From positions 62,001 to 126,000 of the forward strand of contig CAJUKZ010000003.1 of NCBI GenBank assembly GCA_910586995.1: a stretch of 64,000 nucleotides of DNA. Reading direction: 5' to 3'. The translations under genes were made by a program, and so were the position numbers. The notes beneath the pieces were generated by a model. The model was not told where the DNA came from. It was given only the letters and a program-made list of their open reading frames with translations, and ran no database searches. Source of the DNA: an uncultured Muribaculaceae bacterium. Its GTDB lineage: Bacteria; Bacteroidota; Bacteroidia; Bacteroidales; Muribaculaceae. Shown piece by piece: positions 8,965 through 16,497 of this stretch; position 1 is the first letter of the stretch; every line of letters begins with the position of its first letter.

Positions 8965-9710
8965 TGCAGCAATAGTTTTGTAAGCAGTACGTCAAACAAC
9001 AGTATCAGAATTGAACTGCATACCACAGCGTTCGTGCTGGCTCTGCCGACCTGCAACGCACCACCCTTGACGTAGTATCCGAAATACGAAGCTACGGAAG
9101 CTATGATGAACGCAAACACAAGCGACTTGATAAGTCCATACCATACATACCATTCTATAAACAGCGCCTGCAATCCATAGATATATCTCGACATAGGTAT
9201 TATATCAGTAAATAAAGCTACTGCAGCACCACCTATAAAGGCCGAGAAAATACTGATTATCACAAGGAAAGGCATAAAGAATATAAACGCCGATACCTTA
9301 GGCAGCACAAGAAAATTGCATGAATTGACACCCATGATCTCCAAAGCGTCAATCTGCTCGGTAACGCGCATTGTTCCTATTTCAGAAGCTATGTTAGACC
9401 CTACCTTACCGGCAAGAATCAGACAAAGGATGGAGTTCGAGAATTCCAGCAGCACAATGTCGCGGGTCGCAAGACCTACGCTATACGACGGCACAAGCGG
9501 AGACACTATATTAATCTGCATCTGAATGGCTATAACAGCGCCTATGAACAGCGAGATCACGACTACAAGCGGAATCGAATCAAGCCCGAGTTTGGCCACC
9601 TCATTCACGAAACGTTTGCCGCTCACACGCCACTTGTCAGGCAACGTGAACACACGTCCCATGAACATACAGTACCTACCGAGAGTGGCAAATGAATTTG
9701 ATATTATCAT
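8961..9710 (-). CDS. mlaE: MlaE-type permease
   Basis: 249 residues from the ATG at 9710; a TTG at 9752 in frame would lie at or before the predicted transcript start and is rejected. The protein has the MlaE layout: an N-terminal interfacial helix (GRYCMFMGRVF), then about five membrane segments, and the conserved stretch GSNIASEIGTMRVTEQIDALEIMGVN (positions near 110-135) typical of the family. It forms the inner-membrane channel with MlaF. First gene of the minus-strand run to tcdA, with a TATATTTG -7 box about 50 bases upstream. Confidence 0.92.
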   Translation of the reverse strand: MIISNSFATLGRYCMFMGRVFTLPDKWRVSGKRFVNEVAKLGLDSIPLVVVISLFIGAVIAIQMQINIVSPLVPSYSVGLATRDIVLLEFSNSILCLILAGKVGSNIASEIGTMRVTEQIDALEIMGVNSCNFLVLPKVSAFIFFMPFLVIISIFSAFIGGAAVALFTDIIPMSRYIYGLQALFIEWYVWYGLIKSLVFAFIIASVASYFGYYVKGGALQVGRASTNAVVCSSILILLFDVLLTKLLLQ

Positions 9711-9757
9711 ATCTGATACCTCTAAGATATTTTGCTTTTCTGATTGTTTCAAAGGTA

Positions 9758-9765
9758 CAAATATA
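9758..9765 (-). promoter_or_regulatory. -7 box of the mlaE-to-tcdA transcript
   Basis: Minus-strand TATATTTG. It places the transcript start near 9752, giving a leader of about 40 bases to the ATG at 9710. No clear -33 element is visible. Confidence 0.55.
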
Positions 9766-9849
9766 CGAAATATTTGCGCACACGCCGCTCCATTTCAAAA
9801 AAATTGATGAGGCCGGAAATATTGTGCGCTGCTTATAGAATATTATTCG

Positions 9850-9858
9850 TACATTTGC
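9850..9858 (+). promoter_or_regulatory. -7 box of the udk-lptB transcript
   Basis: TACATTTGC, a full match to TAnnTTTGC, about 30 bases before the udk ATG; it faces away from the mlaE promoter in the same gap. Confidence 0.6.
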
Positions 9859-9887
9859 ACAATAATCCTTATCCACAGATTCCAACC

Positions 9888-10511
9888 ATGCTCGTAATAG
9901 GTATCGCAGGTGGCACCGGCTCTGGAAAGACCACCGTAGTCAATAAAATAATCAATAGTTTCCCCAGCGGAGAAGTGGCTGTGATCCCTCAGGACTCATA
10001 TTACAAGGACTCAAGCCATGTCCCGGTAGAGGATCGTCAGAAGATCAACTTCGACGAACCTGCCGCTATCGAATGGCCGCTGCTTGTCGATCACATAAAA
10101 GCGCTGAAAGAAGGCAGAACCATTGAGATGCCGACATACGACTACCTTACATGCACAAGACAGATGGAAACCGTGCGCGTCGACCCTTGCGACGTGGTGA
10201 TAGTTGAAGGAATCCTTGTCCACACATGCCCGGAACTACGCGACCTGATGGATGTGAAAGTTTTTGTGGATGCAGATGCTGACGAACGCCTCATCAGGGT
10301 CATAGCAAGAGACGTGATTGAACGCGGACGCACTGCCCAGATGGTCATCGACAGATACCAGAACGTACTCAAGCCCATGCACCTCCAGCACATCGAGCCG
10401 TCGAAGCGGTTCGCAGACCTGATTGTACCGCAGGGCGGTAGCAACACAGTGGCCATAAACCTGCTTACGGACTATATCGACAGCCGTCTTTCCAAAAAAG
10501 AACCGAAATGA
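9888..10511 (+). CDS. udk: Uridine kinase
   Basis: 207 residues from the ATG at 9888, which sits just after the promoter and opens as MLVIGIAGGTGSGKTT, the standard Udk start with the P-loop at residues 8-16. PQDSYYKD and FDEPAAIEWPLL are the uridine/cytidine-site motifs, and VEGILV the family Glu region. It phosphorylates uridine and cytidine with ATP or GTP in pyrimidine salvage. The reading frame is open further upstream to 9744 but that stretch is non-conserved and precedes the promoter. It overlaps lptB by four bases. Confidence 0.96.
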   Translation: MLVIGIAGGTGSGKTTVVNKIINSFPSGEVAVIPQDSYYKDSSHVPVEDRQKINFDEPAAIEWPLLVDHIKALKEGRTIEMPTYDYLTCTRQMETVRVDPCDVVIVEGILVHTCPELRDLMDVKVFVDADADERLIRVIARDVIERGRTAQMVIDRYQNVLKPMHLQHIEPSKRFADLIVPQGGSNTVAINLLTDYIDSRLSKKEPK

Positions 10512-11305
10512 GCGAAGACAAAACACTGCTTCAAGAAGTAGCGCCCGAAGACACCAGAATGGTGCTACGGACTGAGAATCTTGTCAAAAAATACGGCAAA
10601 CGCACTGTTGTCAACCACGTATCCATAGATGTGAAACAGGGCGAGATCGTAGGTCTGCTCGGTCCGAACGGAGCGGGAAAGACCACGACATTCTACATGA
10701 CCACAGGCCTGATAACGCCCAACGAAGGACAGATATATCTCGACAACGAGAACATCACCAAAGATCCTGTCTACAAACGCGCGCGAAAAGGCATCGGTTA
10801 TCTTGCTCAGGAAGCATCTGTATTCCGCAAACTCAGCGTGGAAGACAATATAAAGGCTGTGCTTCAGATGACCGATACTACCCGGGAATATCAGCAGGAA
10901 AAGCTCGAAAGCCTAATCAGTGAGTTCAGACTACAGAAAGTGCGTAAAAACCTTGGCGACCAATTATCCGGTGGTGAACGCCGACGCACTGAGATAGCCC
11001 GCTGTCTGGCCATCAACCCAAGATTCATCATGCTCGACGAACCATTCGCCGGAGTCGATCCTATTGCGGTTGAAGACATTCAGTATATCGTCTACAAGCT
11101 GAAAGAGAAAAATATCGGTATTCTTATCACCGACCATAACGCCCAGGAGACCCTGCGCATCACCGACCGCGCTTATCTGCTATTCGAAGGACGCATTCTG
11201 TTCCAGGGCACATCCGAGGACCTGTCGGAAAATCCCACCGTACGCGAAAAATACCTCGGACGCGACTTTGTATTTATCCGCAAAAGTTTCGACACCGGAC
11301 GCTGA
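10508..11305 (+). CDS. lptB: LPS export ABC transporter ATP-binding protein
   Basis: 265 residues. Walker A GPNGAGKT at 52-59, LSGGERRR at 153-160, Walker B FIMLDEPFAGVDP at about 173-185, switch His in ITDHN. The LSGGERRRTEIAR and DEPFAGVDPIAV stretches are typical of LptB, which powers LPS extraction with LptFG. An N-terminal extension of about 17 residues precedes the first beta strand; an internal ATG at codon 18 could be an alternative start, but the four-base overlap with udk supports the first. Confidence 0.95.
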   Translation: MSEDKTLLQEVAPEDTRMVLRTENLVKKYGKRTVVNHVSIDVKQGEIVGLLGPNGAGKTTTFYMTTGLITPNEGQIYLDNENITKDPVYKRARKGIGYLAQEASVFRKLSVEDNIKAVLQMTDTTREYQQEKLESLISEFRLQKVRKNLGDQLSGGERRRTEIARCLAINPRFIMLDEPFAGVDPIAVEDIQYIVYKLKEKNIGILITDHNAQETLRITDRAYLLFEGRILFQGTSEDLSENPTVREKYLGRDFVFIRKSFDTGR

Positions 11306-11314
11306 TTCCACAAA

Positions 11315-11572
11315 ATGAAATTTACGGCGATCCGACTATGGCTGCAAAAACTGTCGTTCCGCACAGGTGTGATAGTTCTTGCACTATGCGTACCATGCTA
11401 TCTGCTGAGTTTCGCACCTTTACTGACCGACATGGATGCTTCATACAAAGCAGCGATATGGACCGTAATGTTTGGAATGGCAAAACTTTTTCAATATTCC
11501 GGACTCACCATCATAGGAGCGGAAGGAATAAGCAGAATCAGAAAATTTTTCAAGAACAGAAGGAGTGCGTGA
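11315..11572 (+). CDS. Small two-helix membrane protein of unknown function
   Basis: 85 residues starting 9 bases after lptB. Two hydrophobic segments (about 18-36 and 46-67) are joined by a short acidic loop, and the C-terminus is strongly basic (RIRKFFKNRRS), so both ends probably face the cytoplasm. It resembles short transporter-suffix-like proteins, but this is only a shape resemblance. A hairpin terminator follows at once, so it is the last gene of the udk-lptB unit. Confidence 0.65.
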   Translation: MKFTAIRLWLQKLSFRTGVIVLALCVPCYLLSFAPLLTDMDASYKAAIWTVMFGMAKLFQYSGLTIIGAEGISRIRKFFKNRRSA

Positions 11573-11578
11573 TTCAGA

Positions 11579-11605
11579 GTAACTATTCAGCCAAAGGATA
11601 GTTAC
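11579..11605. terminator. Hairpin between convergent genes
   Basis: Perfect 8-bp stem GTAACTAT/ATAGTTAC with an 11-base loop, midway between the stop of the small membrane protein and the stop of smpB. Confidence 0.55.
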
Positions 11606-11611
11606 GTCTTA

Positions 11612-12064
11612 TCACTTATGGAACATCCTCGCCATTGAGCGCTTGTCTTCTCGCTCCTTGATACTCTGGCGTTTATCGTATTCTTTTTTTCCTCTTGCAA
11701 TAGCAATGACAAGTTTGGCAAGGCCACGGTCATTGATAAAAAGACGCAAAGGTACAATCGTAAATCCTGCCTCCTTGCCGTTACGGTCAAGACGCGCTAT
11801 CTCCTTACGGTTGAGCAGCAGTTTGCGGTCGCGGCGCGCCGCATGATTATTGTAAGTGCCGTAGAAATATTCCTGTATATTCATATTCTTTACCCACACT
11901 TCTGAATTGTGGATATAGCAGAACGTATCCGTAAGACTTGCCTTTCCGAGCCTTATGGATTTTATTTCAGTACCGGTGAGCACAATTCCGGCGGTGAAGG
12001 TCTCAAGGATCTCATAGTCGAACGTGGCCCGACGGTTCTTTATATTTACTTCTTTAAGATTCAT
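11612..12064 (-). CDS. smpB: SsrA-binding protein
   Basis: 150 residues, the normal SmpB length. The N-terminal NRRATFDYEI, GTEIKSIR and VWVKNMNI stretches are family signatures, and the C-terminal tail is basic (KREDKRSMARMFHK in part), as needed to bind the decoding centre in trans-translation. Partner of tmRNA in rescue of stalled ribosomes; no tmRNA gene was found in the window. It starts 12 bases after the upstream membrane protein gene and is probably co-transcribed with it. Confidence 0.97.
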   Translation of the reverse strand: MNLKEVNIKNRRATFDYEILETFTAGIVLTGTEIKSIRLGKASLTDTFCYIHNSEVWVKNMNIQEYFYGTYNNHAARRDRKLLLNRKEIARLDRNGKEAGFTIVPLRLFINDRGLAKLVIAIARGKKEYDKRQSIKEREDKRSMARMFHK

Positions 12065-12076
12065 AGGATCGATTAA

Positions 12077-12625
12077 TTATAATATTAGGCCAAGCAGCCA
12101 ACCTATGACGTAAGGCGGAGCTATAATCGCCAGCAACGCGAGAATCATAAACGCACCGACGTCTTTCGACGGCACGCCAAGATACTCAGTCCCTTTCCAA
12201 ATCACGATTCCGACAAAGAACGGGAGGAAATGGAGCATTGTCATACTCACCGGCAGGCAGTTCTCAAGCAATGCTATGGCCGCGAGCAGTCCGATGGCAC
12301 AAGCTGTGAGGATATGAAGCCGATCCTCGGATATGTAGGCATCAGTCGCCTGCAGAATCATGGAATTTATTATAAGCGGGGCCATAAAATAAGCCACAGA
12401 AAACTTTCCAAAATTGATAATTCCAGCCAGAAGTGCATCAGCCACCCCTTCGTCATGCACATACAGCAGACGAACAAATGAGCTCAAACCCACAACCACA
12501 AGCCACGGGAAAAGCCCCGAGAAAGCCAGCTTGCGACTATTGTCGCCGGCTGTACGCGCTATATCGCGCCACCCTTGGCCGGGTGACACAACAAGTTGCA
12601 GCAGATATTTCAAGAAAGTCATCAT
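12077..12625 (-). CDS. Yip1-like multi-spanning membrane protein
   Basis: 182 residues from the ATG at 12625 (a second ATG follows directly). Starting further upstream at 12658 would place the start before a TACATTTGC -7-like box at 12633-12641, so the shorter form is preferred; the leader would then be very short. After an amphipathic start (LQLVVSPGQGWRDIA) there are five hydrophobic segments, matching the Yip1/YIPF layout seen in Bacteroidetes. Function unknown. No motifs suggest an enzyme. It precedes smpB by 12 bases. Confidence 0.75.
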   Translation of the reverse strand: MMTFLKYLLQLVVSPGQGWRDIARTAGDNSRKLAFSGLFPWLVVVGLSSFVRLLYVHDEGVADALLAGIINFGKFSVAYFMAPLIINSMILQATDAYISEDRLHILTACAIGLLAAIALLENCLPVSMTMLHFLPFFVGIVIWKGTEYLGVPSKDVGAFMILALLAIIAPPYVIGWLLGLIL

Positions 12626-12680
12626 ACCTGCTGCAAATGTACAAAAAATTTTCCGCACTCGGCGGCCGACGTTATGTCTT

Positions 12681-13283
12681 TTATTCCATATTCACCTTAC
12701 GGAAGGTGAAGTCGCGGTCGCCTATCTCACACGACATAATCGCTCCATCCTTGATTTTCACATCGTCGAGCCGATTATACTTGTAGAATTCCTGCGAAAT
12801 CTGCGGGCGGATCACAGCGGCAAGATGCTCCGCAGCAGCTGGCATAAGCGAATCCACGATAGGCTTCTGTTCGTTTGTAAACACATTTGACCTGTACTTA
12901 ACTGCATCCGGATCTACATGAACGGTGAGTGTTGTGGGATCAAGCGTAAGCACGACCTCATCATCGTCTATGATATTATATTTGCCATTTATCATTGCCG
13001 TTGCAGCCACATTAAGAGCATAGCTCTCAACCATCCCGTCGAACTGCGGCACTGTGGCCTCCTCCATGTTGATGAAAGCCCGGAGTGTCACATCACCGGT
13101 CACAGTATTTCCAGGAGCTGCATTAAATTCCATCGACACCGTTGCAGTCGAATTCATCTGACTCTGAGATCCAAGCATTACGGGTGTTCCATCCCACAGA
13201 CCGGGAAGCACATCAAGATTATCTCCGCAACCACTGACACCTGCAATGGCTGCCAACGCTACAACTAAATGCTTTAGTTTCAT
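12681..13283 (-). CDS. Lipoprotein of unknown function
   Basis: 200 residues with a lipoprotein signal peptide (core VVALAAIAGV, lipobox VSGC with the modified Cys at 19, followed by Gly-Asp-Asn). The mature part opens with LPGLWDGTPV and is beta-rich, alternating hydrophobic and polar residues, with a helical stretch near 140-165 and a C-terminal strand pair. The layout resembles the small lipocalin-like lipoproteins common in Bacteroidales, but I cannot name the family. It is divergent from tatA, with a palindrome in the gap. Confidence 0.75.
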   Translation of the reverse strand: MKLKHLVVALAAIAGVSGCGDNLDVLPGLWDGTPVMLGSQSQMNSTATVSMEFNAAPGNTVTGDVTLRAFINMEEATVPQFDGMVESYALNVAATAMINGKYNIIDDDEVVLTLDPTTLTVHVDPDAVKYRSNVFTNEQKPIVDSLMPAAAEHLAAVIRPQISQEFYKYNRLDDVKIKDGAIMSCEIGDRDFTFRKVNME

Positions 13284-13352
13284 TCTATTATAAAATTATT
13301 GATTAATATCGGATAGGGTACAATCCCACAATACACTTCGCGAACTTTAACA

Positions 13353-13368
13353 TTATAACAAGTTATAA
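13353..13368. repeat. Palindrome TTATAAC-AA-GTTATAA
   Basis: A perfect 7-2-7 inverted repeat in the gap between the lipoprotein gene and tatA. The 19 bases ending at 13368 match 15 of 19 bases of the direct repeat at 15768-15786 and 17599-17617. It could be an operator shared by several promoters. Confidence 0.55.
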
Positions 13369-13377
13369 CCCGATATT

Positions 13378-13410
13378 GTTGCATTCGATCAGCATTTTTT
13401 TGTAATTTTG
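13378..13410 (+). promoter_or_regulatory. tatA promoter
   Basis: GTTG at 13378-13381 and TAATTTTG at 13403-13410, spacing 21. The predicted leader to the tatA ATG is about 60 bases. Confidence 0.6.
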
Positions 13411-13474
13411 TCTCTGCTGCTGTGGAATACAAATACATAGTTGCATCTTATCAACAACAAATAAACGAGACACA

Positions 13475-13705
13475 ATGAACGCAATAAATATAATCCCGCT
13501 TTTCATAGGCAATCTCAGAGGATTCGAGTGGCTTATAATCATATTAGTGATCCTGCTGCTTTTCGGAGGTAAAAAAATTCCTGAGTTGATGCGCGGCATA
13601 GGCAAAGGAATAAGTTCTTTCAAACAAGGACTCAACGAGGCCAAGGATGAAATCAACAAATCCGACGCAAACAGCGATCAGTCCGACAAATCAAAAAAAC
13701 AATAA
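13475..13705 (+). CDS. tatA: Sec-independent translocase subunit TatA/TatB type
   Basis: 76 residues. One N-terminal membrane helix (about 17-31, WLIIILVILLLF), the hinge Phe-Gly with GGKKIPEL, an amphipathic helix (about 36-58) and a charged, serine/aspartate/lysine-rich tail: the TatA layout. It forms the translocation element of the twin-arginine pathway with TatC, whose gene follows within a few bases. Only one TatA/B gene is present here. Confidence 0.93.
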   Translation: MNAINIIPLFIGNLRGFEWLIIILVILLLFGGKKIPELMRGIGKGISSFKQGLNEAKDEINKSDANSDQSDKSKKQ

Positions 13706-13710
13706 TCCTT

Positions 13711-14565
13711 TTGGCTGACAAAAGCTCAGAAATGACGTTTTGGGATCACCTCGACGCGTTGCGTGGGGTGCTGTTCCGTATAGGCATTGTTATATGCGTG
13801 CTCACGATAGGCTTTTTCTGCGTGATGCCGGAGCTATTCAATGCCATTATACTTGCGCCATGCCGTCCGGATTTCCCTCTATACAAGTTATTCGACGGCA
13901 TTGACGGCGACGGACTTCTGATGCCCGCACTGTCAGGCGACGGTTTCAGCATCACTCTTGTCAACATCCGCCTTGCATCCCAGTTCCTGATACACGTCAG
14001 TTGCTCGGTGTGGGCTGCGTTTATCATCGGCTTTCCACTCATAATATACATCATCTGGACATTCGTTTCCCCTGCCCTGTATGAGCGTGAGAAACGAGCC
14101 GCACGCAAAGCTTTCGCACTCGGTTGTTCGATGTTCTATCTCGGCATACTCACCGCCTACTTCATGGTTTTCCCCATGACTCTGAGGTTTCTGGCTGACT
14201 ATAGACTGAGCGATACCATCACAAATACCGTCAGCATAGACTCCTACATGGACACGTTCTTCACGTTGGTACTGGCAATGGGACTCGTGTTTGAGCTACC
14301 GCTGCTCGCCTGGACGCTTGGCAAAGCCGGAATACTCACAAAGACCTTTTTCCGCAAATACAGACGTCATGCCATTGTCGCCCTGCTCATCACAGCAGCG
14401 GTTATAACACCGACTGGAGATCCGGTAACTCTATTCGCCGTCTTCATCCCGCTATACGCATTATGGGAATTAGGCGGATTGCTTGTGCCCGAAAAACCTG
14501 TCGACAATCAAGGCGATGGCCCCATCGCCGGTGACATTGCAGGCAGTACCGAAACTATCCATTGA
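13711..14565 (+). CDS. tatC: Sec-independent protein translocase TatC
   Basis: 284 residues from a TTG at 13711, 5 bases after tatA; the ATG at 13732 (MTFWDHLDALR) is the alternative. The short Lys/Glu-containing lead before MTFWDHL is seen in related TatC proteins as far as I recall, so I keep the TTG, but without certainty. Six membrane segments follow, with the conserved WxFVSPALYEREKR cytoplasmic loop near 110-125. The segment between the first two helices is long. The last ~26 residues form a polar tail after the last helix that is encoded antisense to the 3' end of the convergent symporter gene (96 bases of overlap). Confidence 0.93.
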   Translation: MADKSSEMTFWDHLDALRGVLFRIGIVICVLTIGFFCVMPELFNAIILAPCRPDFPLYKLFDGIDGDGLLMPALSGDGFSITLVNIRLASQFLIHVSCSVWAAFIIGFPLIIYIIWTFVSPALYEREKRAARKAFALGCSMFYLGILTAYFMVFPMTLRFLADYRLSDTITNTVSIDSYMDTFFTLVLAMGLVFELPLLAWTLGKAGILTKTFFRKYRRHAIVALLITAAVITPTGDPVTLFAVFIPLYALWELGGLLVPEKPVDNQGDGPIAGDIAGSTETIH

Positions 14566-15663
14566 AATATACAGCGCTATCATAAGCGCATTGTCGGCAT
14601 CACTGAACCCGAGCATTGATGACAGCAATCCAAGCGACGCCATAATGGCCCCTCCTGGAACTCCGGGAGCTGCAATTATCGTTATGCCAAGCATAGCAAT
14701 AAATCCTGCAAACATAGACAGATCATAACCATATCCCTGGGCTATCATCAAAGCAAGAGCACATGCCACGATCTTGAGCGTAGACCCTGACATGTGGATA
14801 GTGGCACACAACGGCACAACAAAATCAGCGACAGGACCATCTACTCCCATTGCTTTAGCCTGTCGTAGTGTCACCGGTATCGTAGCAGCCGATGAGGCTG
14901 TGCCGAGTGCCGTGAAGTATGCCGGAAGCATCGTGGACAGACATTTGAATGGATTCCTGCGGTCAATAGCTGCGCCAATCACATACTGAACCACAAGCAA
15001 CAGCACATGAAGCACAAATATTATTCCGATAATCTTTATAAAAGTCAGCAAAATACCACCGACCTGACCGGAGACTGTCATATTCAGAAATATGCCGAAT
15101 ATATACAAGGGAAGCAATGGCACTATCACACTGCCCACCACCATGACTATCACTCGCCTGAAGTCGCACAGAACTCCCCTGAGCGCACTGTTCTGTTCAA
15201 ACCTCGCAACACACAGACCTAATACAAAAGCGAGCACAAGAGCCGATGTCACCGTCATCAATGGAGTCATCTCTATCACAAAGAAAGGTGCGAGATTCAC
15301 TGCCGACTCCTCCGATGCAATATAAGCATCAGCTTCTATCAACGACGGAAAGAACGTCACTCCCGTAAAGTAACTCAACAGACCCGACAGCACTTTGGCC
15401 ACATAGGCGAGCGCTACGGTGAACAACAGCATCTTTCCTGCCTTGTTCCCAATCTCAACTATTGCCGGAGCTACAAGTCCGACAATGAGCAAAGGTATCA
15501 CAAAGCCAAGAAACTGACTGAACAGCGCATTAAATGTCACGAATACTCTCGCAAGCCACTGCGGAAACACATATCCCGCACCGACTCCGAGTGCCATACC
15601 AATAACAATGAGCAGCAGCAATGCAGGACGTCTGCCGCCTTTGGTTTCCTTGTTGTCGTTCAT
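14470..15663 (-). CDS. Dicarboxylate/amino acid:cation symporter (DAACS family)
   Basis: 397 residues from the ATG at 15663. An ATG at 15690 is only about 6 bases from the expected transcript start, so the downstream ATG is preferred. The protein has the GltPh/GltP layout with eight helices and two hairpin loops: GTASSAATIPVT is the serine-rich HP1 tip, MSGSTLKI the helix-7 substrate/Na+ site, APGVPGGAI the HP2 tip, and the last helix ends SFGTACNVTGDGAIALIVDRF with the Asp/Asn substrate and ion ligands. It probably imports C4-dicarboxylates or acidic/neutral amino acids; the exact substrate is not readable. It has its own good promoter. Confidence 0.92.
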   Translation of the reverse strand: MNDNKETKGGRRPALLLLIVIGMALGVGAGYVFPQWLARVFVTFNALFSQFLGFVIPLLIVGLVAPAIVEIGNKAGKMLLFTVALAYVAKVLSGLLSYFTGVTFFPSLIEADAYIASEESAVNLAPFFVIEMTPLMTVTSALVLAFVLGLCVARFEQNSALRGVLCDFRRVIVMVVGSVIVPLLPLYIFGIFLNMTVSGQVGGILLTFIKIIGIIFVLHVLLLVVQYVIGAAIDRRNPFKCLSTMLPAYFTALGTASSAATIPVTLRQAKAMGVDGPVADFVVPLCATIHMSGSTLKIVACALALMIAQGYGYDLSMFAGFIAMLGITIIAAPGVPGGAIMASLGLLSSMLGFSDADNALMIALYISMDSFGTACNVTGDGAIALIVDRFFGHKQSA

Positions 15664-15698
15664 AAGGTCTGTAGGGGTAATTGTTTTCATGGATTGCG

Positions 15699-15729
15699 GC
15701 AAAGATAAACAATAAATTCCACAGACAAA
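15699..15729 (-). promoter_or_regulatory. Promoter of the symporter gene
   Basis: On the minus strand TTTG (complement of 15726-15729), an 18-base spacer, then TATCTTTGC (complement of 15699-15707): a near-consensus Bacteroidetes promoter. Confidence 0.75.
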
Positions 15730-15767
15730 CACGACCGACCGTTTTTTTAGAAGTTTTTATAAGGCAT

Positions 15768-15786
15768 TATTTAAAACAAGTTATAA
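15768..15786 (+). repeat. Left copy of a 19-base direct repeat
   Basis: TATTTAAAACAAGTTATAA, identical to 17599-17617. With one mismatch the identity extends three bases further left (CAnTATTT...). It lies about 105 bases upstream of the symporter start codon. Confidence 0.85.
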
Positions 15787-15848
15787 TTTTATTCCATTCC
15801 ACCACTATTAATGTGTGATACGCTATTTAATATATCACTCAAAAATGT

Positions 15849-15857
15849 TAACTTTGC
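15849..15857 (+). promoter_or_regulatory. -7 box of the island promoter
   Basis: TAACTTTGC, a full match, inside the island about 150 bases before the first ATG, so the transcript would carry a long leader. No -33 TTTG at the right distance. Confidence 0.5.
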
Positions 15858-15928
15858 AATCTAATACGTTCAAAATCTGGGAATGACCTTTAATAGTAAA
15901 GAAACACGGCAACCGCCAAATTTCTACG

Positions 15929-15986
15929 AAAACTCTTTGATAGTCGTAAAGGTATAGGTCTGCCACAGGTGCTGTTCAAGAGTTTT
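15929..15986 (+). promoter_or_regulatory. Inverted repeat in the island leader
   Basis: AAAACTCTT (15929-15937) and AAGAGTTTT (15978-15986) can form a 9-bp stem closing a 40-base loop, ending 20 bases before the first island start codon. It could mask or expose the start region. It has no T-run suited to a terminator directly after the stem except a short TTTTTA overlap. Confidence 0.35.
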
Positions 15987-16006
15987 TATATTTAGTCGGT
16001 ATTTAT

Positions 16007-16495
16007 ATGACCCACACCAACAATCGTCCAACTCTACATATTACTTGGGGTAAGGCTTTTGGTGAAATCTACTGCCACCATGCCTCCCTATTTATCCCTT
16101 ACGTTTCCGGCTCTCTATTTTCGCCTGATATTATTCTGGTCGGCGTAACTGTGCGAGCCAATAATATCGAAAAGGGAGAAATAAACGGCTATTCCGATAA
16201 GGAAATAATTAACTATCTGCCTTGCAACCATGTGGAGGGTGGTCTGCATATTCCGCTTAACTCTACTCCAATAATTGACGGCATAAGCCTTAATTCTTGG
16301 ACTTCCCTAAAAAATGGAGAACGTGGAGCACACAAAGAATTCCCTATACGCCTCATATATCAAGTAGGCACTGATGAAGTGAATGAGCTTCCTTTCAATC
16401 ATAGCGCCTCTCAAACGCCTTATATTTTAAGCGAAAAGCATTTTTCTAACATTAAAGACGGCGAAAAGGTAGATGTAACTATAAACTTCGACTGA
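16007..16495 (+). CDS. Island protein 1, unknown function
   Basis: 162 residues, first gene of the repeat-bounded island. No signal peptide, no membrane helix, no recognised motif. The sequence is beta-strand-like with many alternating hydrophobic residues (for example LHITWGKAFGEIY, IILVGVTVRANN, FPIRLIYQVG) and ends in an acidic VDVTINFD strand. It is tightly coupled to the next gene: the stop and the next ATG are 2 bases apart. A partner or specificity subunit for the exonuclease is a reasonable guess from position only. I do not recognise the family. Confidence 0.75.
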   Translation: MTHTNNRPTLHITWGKAFGEIYCHHASLFIPYVSGSLFSPDIILVGVTVRANNIEKGEINGYSDKEIINYLPCNHVEGGLHIPLNSTPIIDGISLNSWTSLKNGERGAHKEFPIRLIYQVGTDEVNELPFNHSASQTPYILSEKHFSNIKDGEKVDVTINFD

Positions 16496-16497
16496 TT

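Noticed and set aside
9711..9752. A TTG start that would lengthen MlaE by 14 residues
   Set aside because: It coincides with the expected transcript start of a good -7 box; the ATG at 9710 has a leader and matches family length.
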